NCBI GenBank assembly: GCA_028698765.1
Contig: JAQVVW010000008.1
Span: 1-14,403, forward strand
Reading direction: 5' to 3'
Origin: Methanoculleus sp.
GTDB lineage: Archaea; Halobacteriota; Methanomicrobia; Methanomicrobiales; Methanoculleaceae
Length of the DNA stretch: 14,403 nucleotides
Part shown: piece by piece, positions 6,786 through 13,269 of the stretch
Numbering within the stretch: position 1 is the stretch's first letter
How the letters are laid out: each line of letters begins with the position of its first letter
Notes under the pieces: model-generated
What the model was told of the DNA's origin: nothing
What the model saw: the letters and a program-made list of their open reading frames with translations, nothing else
Databases searched by the model: none
Translations under genes and position numbers: made by a program

Positions 6786-8000
6786 ATGATCCGGCCGACC
6801 CGGACGAGCGGCGGGATCGCCGCCCTTGCCCTCGCCCTCACCGTCGTCGCGCTCCTCCTCGCGAACTCCGCCGCGGCTCTCGCCGCCGGGTCCCTCGCCA
6901 TCCTTCTCCTCTGGCGAGGGTGGCGGTTCGAGCGGGATCTCGCAACCGCCGCGGCCTCGCTCGCGGTCGACCGCGACGTCGACCGGACGATCCTCCGGCA
7001 GGGGGCGACAACGACCGTCCGGGTGCGGGCCGATATCGCCGTTCCGCCCGGCCTCACGATCCGGGTCCGCGACCTCCCGCCGGCGGTCGCGGTCGGCGAC
7101 GCCCCGCTCTTCCTGCCAGGAGAGACCGCGACCTACACCGTCCGGCTGATGGCGCCGGGAGAGACCGCCTTTACGGGCGTCGTCATCGAGGCGAGCGACG
7201 CCTTCTTCTCCCGAAACCTCGTCTACCGCCGCCGGAGCGCCCCGCACCTCCGGGTCTTCCCCGCGGGGACGAACGAGAACGGGAGGGGGACGGGGGCCGG
7301 CAGCGGCGATGCCGAGGTGGACCGGCAGACCGCACTCGGCGGCCAGGGCATCCGCGGGTTCCGGCCCTACCGGACGGGCGACGACCCCGGACAGATCGAC
7401 TGGAAAGTCTCGGCCCGGCGCGACGCCTACTACGTCCGGCAGCCGACCGGGCTTGAGGGCGGTGCGCCGCTCATCGCCGTCGACCTCCCGGCCCGGACCG
7501 GGGAGGCGGAAGAGTTCGCCCGGTTCTCAATGGCCGTCTCGGGCGCGGTCGAGGGGGCGATCAGCTCCCGCGACGGCTGCTCGCTCCTGGTCGTCGCCGG
7601 GGGAGAGATCGTCCGGTTCCTCCCCCAAACAGGGGATATCCGGGAGGCCATCGCGGCCCTCGGCGGTCTCTCACCGCTCGAACACCGCACCCCCCTCTAC
7701 CGGGCGCCGGGACCCGCCGTCCTCGCGGCCAGGGCACGGGTCACGAGCCGGGAGCCGCTCGGGAGCATCCTCGCCGCGTTTGCAAAAGAGAGCCCGGCAC
7801 CGTTCGCGGCGGCGGTGAGGGCGGCGCTCGGTCAGGCGGACGCCCGGGAGGTCCGGGTCTACTCCCTCCTCCCCCCGGGCGACAGGAGCCACCTCGTCCA
7901 GCTCGCCCACGAGGCGAAGGTCCGGGGGATGCGGGTCGTCCTGAAGGCACCCGCCGGCGCCGGGACGATCAGCGGCATCGACGCTGTGGAGGTGCTCTGA
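6786..8000 (+). CDS. DUF58-family protein, VWA-like partner of MoxR
   Basis: 404 residues from ATG 6786, two bases after the MoxR stop, with GAGGTG in the end of that gene. Two membrane helices (10-26 and 28-44) anchor it; a beta-rich part follows (58-160: LPPAVAVGD, FLPGETATYTVRL). The DUF58 signature is GIRGFRPYRTGDDPGQIDWK (188-207) followed by SARRDAYYVRQ (209-219). The last part (225-404) has the alternating strands and helices of a von Willebrand A-like fold (PLIAVDLPAR at 228-237, SLLVVAGGE at 266-274, VRVYSLLPPGD at 356-366). The usual MIDAS metal motif D-x-S-x-S is not present: the first strand reads VDLPAR. DUF58 proteins are the standard partner of MoxR and probably link the ATPase to membrane substrates. 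Confidence 0.93.
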   Translation: MIRPTRTSGGIAALALALTVVALLLANSAAALAAGSLAILLLWRGWRFERDLATAAASLAVDRDVDRTILRQGATTTVRVRADIAVPPGLTIRVRDLPPAVAVGDAPLFLPGETATYTVRLMAPGETAFTGVVIEASDAFFSRNLVYRRRSAPHLRVFPAGTNENGRGTGAGSGDAEVDRQTALGGQGIRGFRPYRTGDDPGQIDWKVSARRDAYYVRQPTGLEGGAPLIAVDLPARTGEAEEFARFSMAVSGAVEGAISSRDGCSLLVVAGGEIVRFLPQTGDIREAIAALGGLSPLEHRTPLYRAPGPAVLAARARVTSREPLGSILAAFAKESPAPFAAAVRAALGQADAREVRVYSLLPPGDRSHLVQLAHEAKVRGMRVVLKAPAGAGTISGIDAVEVL

Positions 8001-8293
8001 TGGCGTTCGACCGGAGGTTCCTCCTCCTCTGTGGGGGCGAAGTCCTCGTCGTCGCCGCGACCGACCTCCTCGTCGCGCTCGTCCTCCAGGTGATCGTCAT
8101 CGCCGCGTTCCTCGAAGACCGGCGGGGCTACGGGGTCTTCGCGCTCCTCGCAGCCCTCTTCGCCGGGATCATCGCAATCTCAGGCGGCGTCCTCCTCCCC
8201 CTCCTCGTCCTCGCGGCCGCCCTCGGGTTCGGCTATGCTGCCCTCACCCTGCAGGACTACCGGCTTGTCCGGTGGGCGGGAGGTGACGCGTGA
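8000..8293 (+). CDS. Small membrane protein after DUF58
   Basis: 97 residues, no family recognised. Start ATG 8000 shares one base with the DUF58 stop (TGATG) and follows GGAGGTG at 7988-7994. Nearly the whole protein is hydrophobic: helices at about 7-36 (perhaps two short ones), 42-58 and 60-78, then a short polar tail (LQDYRLVRWAGGDA). It has the size and character of the first gene of the operon but no clear sequence match to it. Position within a tightly coupled operon suggests a small subunit of the same membrane assembly. Confidence 0.8.
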   Translation: MAFDRRFLLLCGGEVLVVAATDLLVALVLQVIVIAAFLEDRRGYGVFALLAALFAGIIAISGGVLLPLLVLAAALGFGYAALTLQDYRLVRWAGGDA

Positions 8294-9072
8294 CCCAGAA
8301 CAGCCCTTACCGGGGAGCCTTCCTCCTCATCCTCGTCGCGGCAGTCCTCCTCGCCATCGCGGCCCTGACCGGCCGGGGGGATATCACCACGGCGACAGTC
8401 GTCCTCGCGGGGACAGGCTGCTTCATCGCCGGGGTCTTCCTCCTCGCGCTCCACAAGGGCGAACCCCTCGACCCGGGGATCGCCGCCCTCCTCCCGGTGC
8501 AGGGGACGATCGGTATCGCCACCCTCTGCGCCGACCTCGGCGTCCAGGGCGACGGCTGGTTCGTCCCGGAGGACGGGACGGTCGTCGAGATCGTCCCGGT
8601 CGCGACCGCCCTCCCGGCGACGACCGGCGACGACTACTCCTTCATCACCGGCGACGCCTGCGCCGTCCGGCTCGTCCCGTCATGCGCCCCGCTCCTCGGA
8701 CGGCTCCGCGAAAAACACGCCCTCGAGATCCCCGCCGAGGACGACGCTCTCCTCGCGTGCATCACCGAGGTCTGCGACGACCTCATCGAGGTCGCAGAGA
8801 AGACCGAGGCCAGGAAGGACGGCGCAAACATCGTCGTCACCCTCAACGGTTATCGGCTCATCGACGGGTGCCGGGCGGTCAGGGCGGCCTCGCCGAAGTG
8901 CTGCACCATGGTCGGCTGCCCGATCTGCAGCCTGCTCGCCGCGATCACGGCACTCGGGACCGGGACCCCGACGAAGATCGAGCACGTCGCCGTCGACGAA
9001 AAAAGAAAGACCCTGAAGGTCATCCTCACCGGACCCGCACCCAGAGATGCAGGTCCCGGTAACTCGCGTTGA
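8290..9072 (+). CDS. Cys-rich membrane protein ending the MoxR operon
   Basis: 260 residues from GTG 8290, overlapping the upstream stop (GTGA), with GGAGGTGA at 8279-8286. Two membrane helices (10-28 and 34-54) are followed by a soluble domain of about 200 residues, probably cytoplasmic because RG and HKGE flank the helices. The domain has mixed alpha/beta character and eleven Cys in the whole protein (44, 80, 124, 132, 157, 162, 194, 204, 205, 210, 213). The last five form C-x9-CC-x4-C-x2-C, ending in the CPIC pair, suggestive of metal or iron-sulfur binding. I recognise no named domain; it resembles conserved hypothetical proteins of methanogens. Its last 47 bases overlap the opposite-strand DUF1616 gene. 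Confidence 0.82.
   Translation: MTQNSPYRGAFLLILVAAVLLAIAALTGRGDITTATVVLAGTGCFIAGVFLLALHKGEPLDPGIAALLPVQGTIGIATLCADLGVQGDGWFVPEDGTVVEIVPVATALPATTGDDYSFITGDACAVRLVPSCAPLLGRLREKHALEIPAEDDALLACITEVCDDLIEVAEKTEARKDGANIVVTLNGYRLIDGCRAVRAASPKCCTMVGCPICSLLAAITALGTGTPTKIEHVAVDEKRKTLKVILTGPAPRDAGPGNSR
8999..9004 (-). terminator. U-tract just beyond the DUF1616 stop
   Basis: Six A on the plus strand read as TTTTTT on the minus strand, 22 bases past the DUF1616 stop at 9026. This is the first T-run after that stop and fits archaeal termination. It lies within the coding part of the convergent Cys-rich gene, where it encodes the EKRK segment. Confidence 0.4.
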
Positions 9073-9994
9073 TCCGGTCGGCGCCCGTGACCTCGTCGCC
9101 CGGCACCGTCTCGTTGAAGAGCAGGAACTGGATCCGGTTGTACTCGCGCGAGGGCACCGAGAACTCGAGAGGCACCTCCTCGGTCCCGTTGTGTGGAACC
9201 GTCAGCACGAACCGGTCGAGCGGCTCGACCGCATGGATCGTCGAGGTGTTCGTCCGGGTATCGAAGGTCTGGTTGAGGGCGAGAACCTCGACCGTGTAGG
9301 GGATCTCGTGGTACTCGTGGTTCCCGACCCCGACGATCAGCGACCGGGGCGATCCGGCTGAGAAGTCGTTCGGGTAGTCCGCGGCCTTCCCGCCGGGCCC
9401 GAGGATGTAGAACTCGGTGAAATGCTCCCCCTCTTTTGGCACCGCGATGACGTAGGCGGTCGTGGAGATGGCCGCGACGATCGAGACCACGAGGAGAACC
9501 GAGAGAGCCCGGTCGAGCCGGGAGGCCCCGGGGCTGAAGAGTTCCAGGCGGGCGGCGTTGAGCATCTCCCGCGCCGGGACAGTGAACCGCTCGTCGGCCG
9601 GTAGAAGGAGCCGGCGGTACCAGGCGACCAGGGTCATCGCGAGGGTAAAAAGGGTCAGCGACGCGAGGATCGGGTCGAGCCGGATCCCCCAGGGGGTGTA
9701 GTTCAGCGCAAGCCCGATGAGAGGGCTGACGGCGATCGAGAGGCCGAACGAGAGGGCGACCCGCTCGATCCCGTCGAGGTCTCCCCGCGCGGGAAAGAGC
9801 GCCGCGATCAGGGCGTAGCCGGGGATGAAGAGGACCAACGCCACGCCGAAGATGATCCGGAGAGGACTCTCGTTCAGGACCGGGACGTAGATGCAGGCGA
9901 TGGTCGCCGCCGCTATGGCCACGACGGCGAGGAGGTCGCCGGGACGGTACCCGGCGCCTTCGAGGAGGAGTGGGTTCTGGTCTTCTGCACTCAT
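9026..9994 (-). CDS. DUF1616-family membrane protein
   Basis: 322 residues from ATG 9994; AGGAGAGG (10013-10006) lies 11 bases upstream, inside the end of the preceding gene, whose stop is only 7 bases away, so the two are one operon. Four membrane helices occupy about 20-38, 46-67, 80-98 and 107-126; a fifth lies at 163-184. The FIPGYALIAALFP segment (56-68) and the motif GEHFTEFYILGPGGKAADYP (189-208) mark DUF1616. The C-terminal 140 residues form an extracytoplasmic beta-rich domain (VGVGNHEYHEIPYTVEVL, VPLEFSV, LHLWVRV) with several N-x-S/T sites. DUF1616 proteins occur in archaeal envelope and glycosylation regions; no reaction is known. Family call is firm, role is not. Confidence 0.93.
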   Translation of the reverse strand: MSAEDQNPLLLEGAGYRPGDLLAVVAIAAATIACIYVPVLNESPLRIIFGVALVLFIPGYALIAALFPARGDLDGIERVALSFGLSIAVSPLIGLALNYTPWGIRLDPILASLTLFTLAMTLVAWYRRLLLPADERFTVPAREMLNAARLELFSPGASRLDRALSVLLVVSIVAAISTTAYVIAVPKEGEHFTEFYILGPGGKAADYPNDFSAGSPRSLIVGVGNHEYHEIPYTVEVLALNQTFDTRTNTSTIHAVEPLDRFVLTVPHNGTEEVPLEFSVPSREYNRIQFLLFNETVPGDEVTGADRINASYRDLHLWVRVR

Positions 9995-10001
9995 GGGTAG
10001 G

Positions 10002-11171
10002 CTAGCCTCTCCTCTTCCACCCGAATATCAGTATCGCAAGAGCGATGACGGGGAGGAGGGGGGCGACGGGTGCGGCGGGGGGGGTCGTCGCTGTGGGATC
10101 GGCAGGAGTCGTCGCTGCGGGGCCTTCCGTGATCGTCGTCGCGGAGACTGTCGTCGTCGCCACCGGCGCGGCCGGTGCGGCGGGGGCGAGGAGGGCATAG
10201 GTGCCCGCCCGGGTGACCGGGGTTGTGATCCGGTCGCCCTCGACCTTCGAGGGGACCGGTGTCCAGGCGCCGTTCTCGAAGCGTGCGAGGGTTGCCGTCG
10301 TCTCGGCCGCAGGAAGGCGGAAGGAGAGGGTCGCGGCGGAGTCAAACGCCCGGCCCTCGGGGGTCACGGCGTAGGTCTTCCCGGAGATGGTCCAGCCGGC
10401 GGGGACGGTGCCCTGGACGGTGACGGCAAGGAGGCCGGCGCCCTCGATATCGGTCCCGGTGAGGGAGGCCTTCCCGTCGGTCGAGGTCACCGGTACGGGA
10501 CCGGGGACGGGCGTGATGATGGGGGGGGCGCCGGTGGTGGGACCGCTGCTACCGCCCTGGGTGGCGGTCGGGATCGGGGCCCCTCCTCCGATCACGATCT
10601 GCCGGGAGAGAGCTTGTGTCCCGTCAACGGAGACGGTGACGGTCGTGGTGCCGCGTGCAACACCGTCGACGGCAAAGGAGATTATGCCGTCGTTAGGCCC
10701 CGTCTTGGTGCCCTGCATCGTCACTTCGGCGACGACACTTCCAGACGTGGGGGCTGCCTGGCCGTCCAAGGTGACCGCGCTGTACGTTCCGCTCGATATG
10801 CTGTAGGCCTGGGTGGCCCGCACCTGACCGTTCGCGTCGGCGTATTTGATCAGGCTGGCGGAAGTGCCGTCCGGCATCTGCGCAGCAAGCCCGGTCCACG
10901 CCGTACCCCTGCTGTAGGCACTCAACTCGCCCGAACCGAGGGAGAAAGGAAGAACAAGGTTCCGGGCGGTGAACGCGAACCGCTCCCCGGGGGTCACATC
11001 GAACTCGCCACGGATCCCGAGCGAGAAGGCGGCGCCGTCGGGAAGGTTCTGCACATTCACGGTGACCGTATCGCCGGGGTCAATCGCCTCAGGGGTGATG
11101 GTGATCGTCGCCGCCGACGCGGCAGAGACCAGGAGGAGGACCAGGATCATAAACACACCGAATATTTTCAT
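10002..11171 (-). CDS. Anchored surface protein with Ig-like and shared C-terminal beta domain
   Basis: 389 residues from ATG 11171, chosen because AGGTG (11185-11181) lies nine bases upstream; the GTG four codons earlier overlaps that site and lacks one of its own. Signal peptide 1-20 (SAASA then ATITIT). Residues 21-195 are beta-rich, with two Ig-like stretches (PEAIDPGDTVTVNVQNLPDG at 28-46 and FAVDGVARGTTTVTVSVDG at 166-184). A Gly/Ser/Pro linker (196-228) is followed by a domain at 229-330 with GKTYAVTPEGRAFDSAATLSF (264-284), then GAWTPVP and AGTYALL. A Thr/Pro/Ala stalk (331-370) precedes a membrane helix (371-385) and WKRRG. The 229-330 domain resembles 464-610 of the divergently transcribed neighbour. 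Likely a cell-surface adhesin or envelope component, possibly presented by the DUF1616 partner in the same operon. Confidence 0.85.
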   Translation of the reverse strand: MKIFGVFMILVLLLVSAASAATITITPEAIDPGDTVTVNVQNLPDGAAFSLGIRGEFDVTPGERFAFTARNLVLPFSLGSGELSAYSRGTAWTGLAAQMPDGTSASLIKYADANGQVRATQAYSISSGTYSAVTLDGQAAPTSGSVVAEVTMQGTKTGPNDGIISFAVDGVARGTTTVTVSVDGTQALSRQIVIGGGAPIPTATQGGSSGPTTGAPPIITPVPGPVPVTSTDGKASLTGTDIEGAGLLAVTVQGTVPAGWTISGKTYAVTPEGRAFDSAATLSFRLPAAETTATLARFENGAWTPVPSKVEGDRITTPVTRAGTYALLAPAAPAAPVATTTVSATTITEGPAATTPADPTATTPPAAPVAPLLPVIALAILIFGWKRRG

Positions 11172-11243
11172 CGAAAGAAACACCTTTTCTATTGGGATGG
11201 GTACAGATGAGCGTTTAAAATAAAAAGTTTTATGTAAAGGAGA
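11172..11243. promoter_or_regulatory. Compact divergent promoter between two surface-protein genes
   Basis: Only 72 bases separate the two starts. The AT-rich block at 11213-11226 (TTTAAAATAAAAAG) can serve as TATA box on either strand. For the plus strand it predicts a start near 11240, so the downstream ATG 11244 is probably leaderless or nearly so; GGAG (11239-11242) would be only one base from that ATG, too close to act normally. For the minus strand it predicts a start near 11190 and a short leader carrying AGGTG. A shared regulator is plausible but no operator was identified. Confidence 0.45.
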
Positions 11244-13250
11244 ATGAAATGGAACATTATGAGCTCGAAAAAAGGCCTATTGCTACTGGGGGTTCTCATT
11301 GCCCTCATCTGCGTCCCTGCGGCGGTGAATGCTGCAGACACTTACATAGAGGTGGAACTGACAGATCCCGATGAGTACACGTACCGGGGTCTGACCATTA
11401 ATACAGTCGAGATCGTCGATCCGCTGGATCCCGAGGCTATTAAGATAGAACTACTGGAAAAGGTTAACGCTCCCTCTAAGATTCTCCGTCTCCCGTCTGT
11501 AGGGGAGGTCAATGGGGCGTTTGATCCAGCTGAGGGGCCCTACAGTCATGGTGGGAAGTCGGTATATGTGACCACGTCTCCGCTCGCTTCGAGCGGTCTA
11601 CCAGAGGTTTACCAGGATTACCTGGTCTATACCGGACAGACGTTCCCAGACTTCAAAGTGACAGGCCCGGGTTCTGCAGGATCTGGCAACGTCCTCATGG
11701 TCAAGTGCCCGGAGAATCTGGATCAGAACGCAGGCTTCACCGAGCTCTTTAAAGACTCCCTCAAGGAAGGGTATCTCTTCAATAAGTCGGGCATTCTTTA
11801 CTTCAAATTAGATTCCGAAGGCAAAAGCGGTGCCATCGTGGGCGATGTGTTCTACGATGAAAACGACCTGACCGCCACACTGGAGCAAAACAAGGTCGAA
11901 CTCAACGACTTCTGTCCAGAAACAAGTTTTATTGAGGCATTTTCCCCTGGTGGCGCTCGTGCTGACTTTGGCCCCAAGCCCGGCGAGTACATCATCACGG
12001 CGGTGAAGTATGACAGCAGCAGCAAGACGATGAAAGTCCTTGCCGCCATGCCGGTCCTCATCCTCAACAAGGATACCCCCGTCACCTGGATCGAAGACAA
12101 CCCCTACTACCAGAACCTGAACAAGGATGTAACCGTCCGTTTCGGCACCGATATCGACGTAAACGAGATCTCCTACGCTCTGGTCCAGAAGGATACGGAG
12201 TATGGCCTTGAGGTGACGGTTGACACTGAAGAGCTCGCAAAGCAACCCATCCCGACTTCGCTAATCGACGCGATCTCCATCCTGAAGAATATCGCTGGCA
12301 AGGGCATCCCGGCCGAATACACCCTCACCTGCGGCGGTGACATAAAGGACGTCACATTCAACAAGAACTCACACCTCGCCATCGTCGAAGGTTACGGATG
12401 CTCCGGGTATGCGGATGCGTCCTCGGTGACCATCACGGCCGCGACCCTCGAGGAGCTCAACCCCGGCACCTACTCCCTCTACGCCATGGGCCTGAACGAC
12501 AACAAGGTCATCGCGATCGACCAGAAGTCCGTTACCATCATCGCCGTCGCACCGACCCCGGTACCCACCCACAGCGGCGGTGGCGGTGGCGGTGGCGGCG
12601 GCGCCAGCCCGGTTCCCCCGGTAACCTACACGGAGACCGGTAACCTGAACACCAACACCGCAGGCGTCGTGGGCCATTCCGTCGAGATCAACGCTAACGA
12701 CGGAGTCGCGAACCTGTTCATCCCGGCCGGGGTGAAGGCGCTCGATAAGGACGGTAAACCCCTGACGGATATCACCATCAAGCCCGTAGCCGAGGAGAGG
12801 ATGCCGCAGGTCCCGGCCGGAGCGCTCTTCCAGTTCGCCGGCTACACCTACGAGGCCAGCCCCGACGGCGCCACCTTCGACCCGGCGATCACCCTGACCT
12901 TCGATATCCCCGATGAACTCTGGAACTCTCTCGACCTCACCAGCCAGCAACTCACGGTGAAGTGGTACAACAAAGAGACCGGAGCCTGGGAGGATGTCCA
13001 GACAACCTTCTCGCCGGAAACCCGGACAGTAAGAGCAACGATAACGCACTTCAGCATCTACGCGCTCTTCACCGAACCGGTGACGACGGTCACCCCGACC
13101 GAGACGGCCACGACCACAGCCACGACAACGGCGACACCCACCGGTGAAGCGCCTGCTGAAGGGCTGCCCACCACAATGATAATCTTTGCCGTCATCATCA
13201 TCGTCATCATCGCAGCAGGAGTATACCTCTTCGTTGTGAAGAAAGACTAA
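11244..13250 (+). CDS. Large membrane-anchored surface protein
   Basis: 668 residues. ATG 11244 is kept; ATG 11259 (residue 6) is an alternative, and both give a good signal peptide (cut near AVNA, 27-30). Residues 31-275 form a beta-rich domain reminiscent of methanogen extracellular proteins (possibly the TIGR04279 type, not verifiable here): PGEYIITAVKYDSS at 246-259. Residues 276-436 continue with a second such domain ending PGTYSLYAMGLNDNKVIAID. Nine consecutive Gly (445-453) form a linker. Residues 461-610 are a separate domain (VEINANDGVANLFIPAGV, FAGYTYEASPDGATFDPAIT, TVKWYNKETGAWEDV, THFSIYALF) related to one in the neighbouring minus-strand gene. A Thr-rich stalk (611-640), membrane helix (644-665) and KKD complete it. 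Codon use is less GC-rich before about 11960 than after. An adhesin or S-layer-associated role fits; the ligand is unknown. Confidence 0.87.
   Translation: MKWNIMSSKKGLLLLGVLIALICVPAAVNAADTYIEVELTDPDEYTYRGLTINTVEIVDPLDPEAIKIELLEKVNAPSKILRLPSVGEVNGAFDPAEGPYSHGGKSVYVTTSPLASSGLPEVYQDYLVYTGQTFPDFKVTGPGSAGSGNVLMVKCPENLDQNAGFTELFKDSLKEGYLFNKSGILYFKLDSEGKSGAIVGDVFYDENDLTATLEQNKVELNDFCPETSFIEAFSPGGARADFGPKPGEYIITAVKYDSSSKTMKVLAAMPVLILNKDTPVTWIEDNPYYQNLNKDVTVRFGTDIDVNEISYALVQKDTEYGLEVTVDTEELAKQPIPTSLIDAISILKNIAGKGIPAEYTLTCGGDIKDVTFNKNSHLAIVEGYGCSGYADASSVTITAATLEELNPGTYSLYAMGLNDNKVIAIDQKSVTIIAVAPTPVPTHSGGGGGGGGGASPVPPVTYTETGNLNTNTAGVVGHSVEINANDGVANLFIPAGVKALDKDGKPLTDITIKPVAEERMPQVPAGALFQFAGYTYEASPDGATFDPAITLTFDIPDELWNSLDLTSQQLTVKWYNKETGAWEDVQTTFSPETRTVRATITHFSIYALFTEPVTTVTPTETATTTATTTATPTGEAPAEGLPTTMIIFAVIIIVIIAAGVYLFVVKKD
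12576..12602 (+). repeat. Glycine-codon microsatellite
   Basis: Nine glycine codons alternating GGC and GGT (residues 445-453). Gain or loss of triplets would change linker length in frame. Confidence 0.9.
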
Positions 13251-13255
13251 AACCC

Positions 13256-13262
13256 TTTTTTT
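13256..13262 (+). terminator. T-tract after the large surface-protein gene
   Basis: Seven T follow the TAA stop by five bases, a typical archaeal termination signal. It lies eight bases short of the stop codon of the convergent prenyltransferase gene (13270). No strong hairpin precedes it. Confidence 0.55.
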
Positions 13263-13269
13263 CTCCCCC

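Noticed and set aside
9891..11210. 439-residue Gly/Arg-rich plus-strand frame
   Set aside because: Antisense to the surface protein and the DUF1616 start, which show clear domains and signal peptide.
13220..13245. TCTTC/GAAGA inverted repeat before the T-tract at 13256
   Set aside because: Five-base stem inside the coding end, too weak and too distant to call a terminator hairpin.
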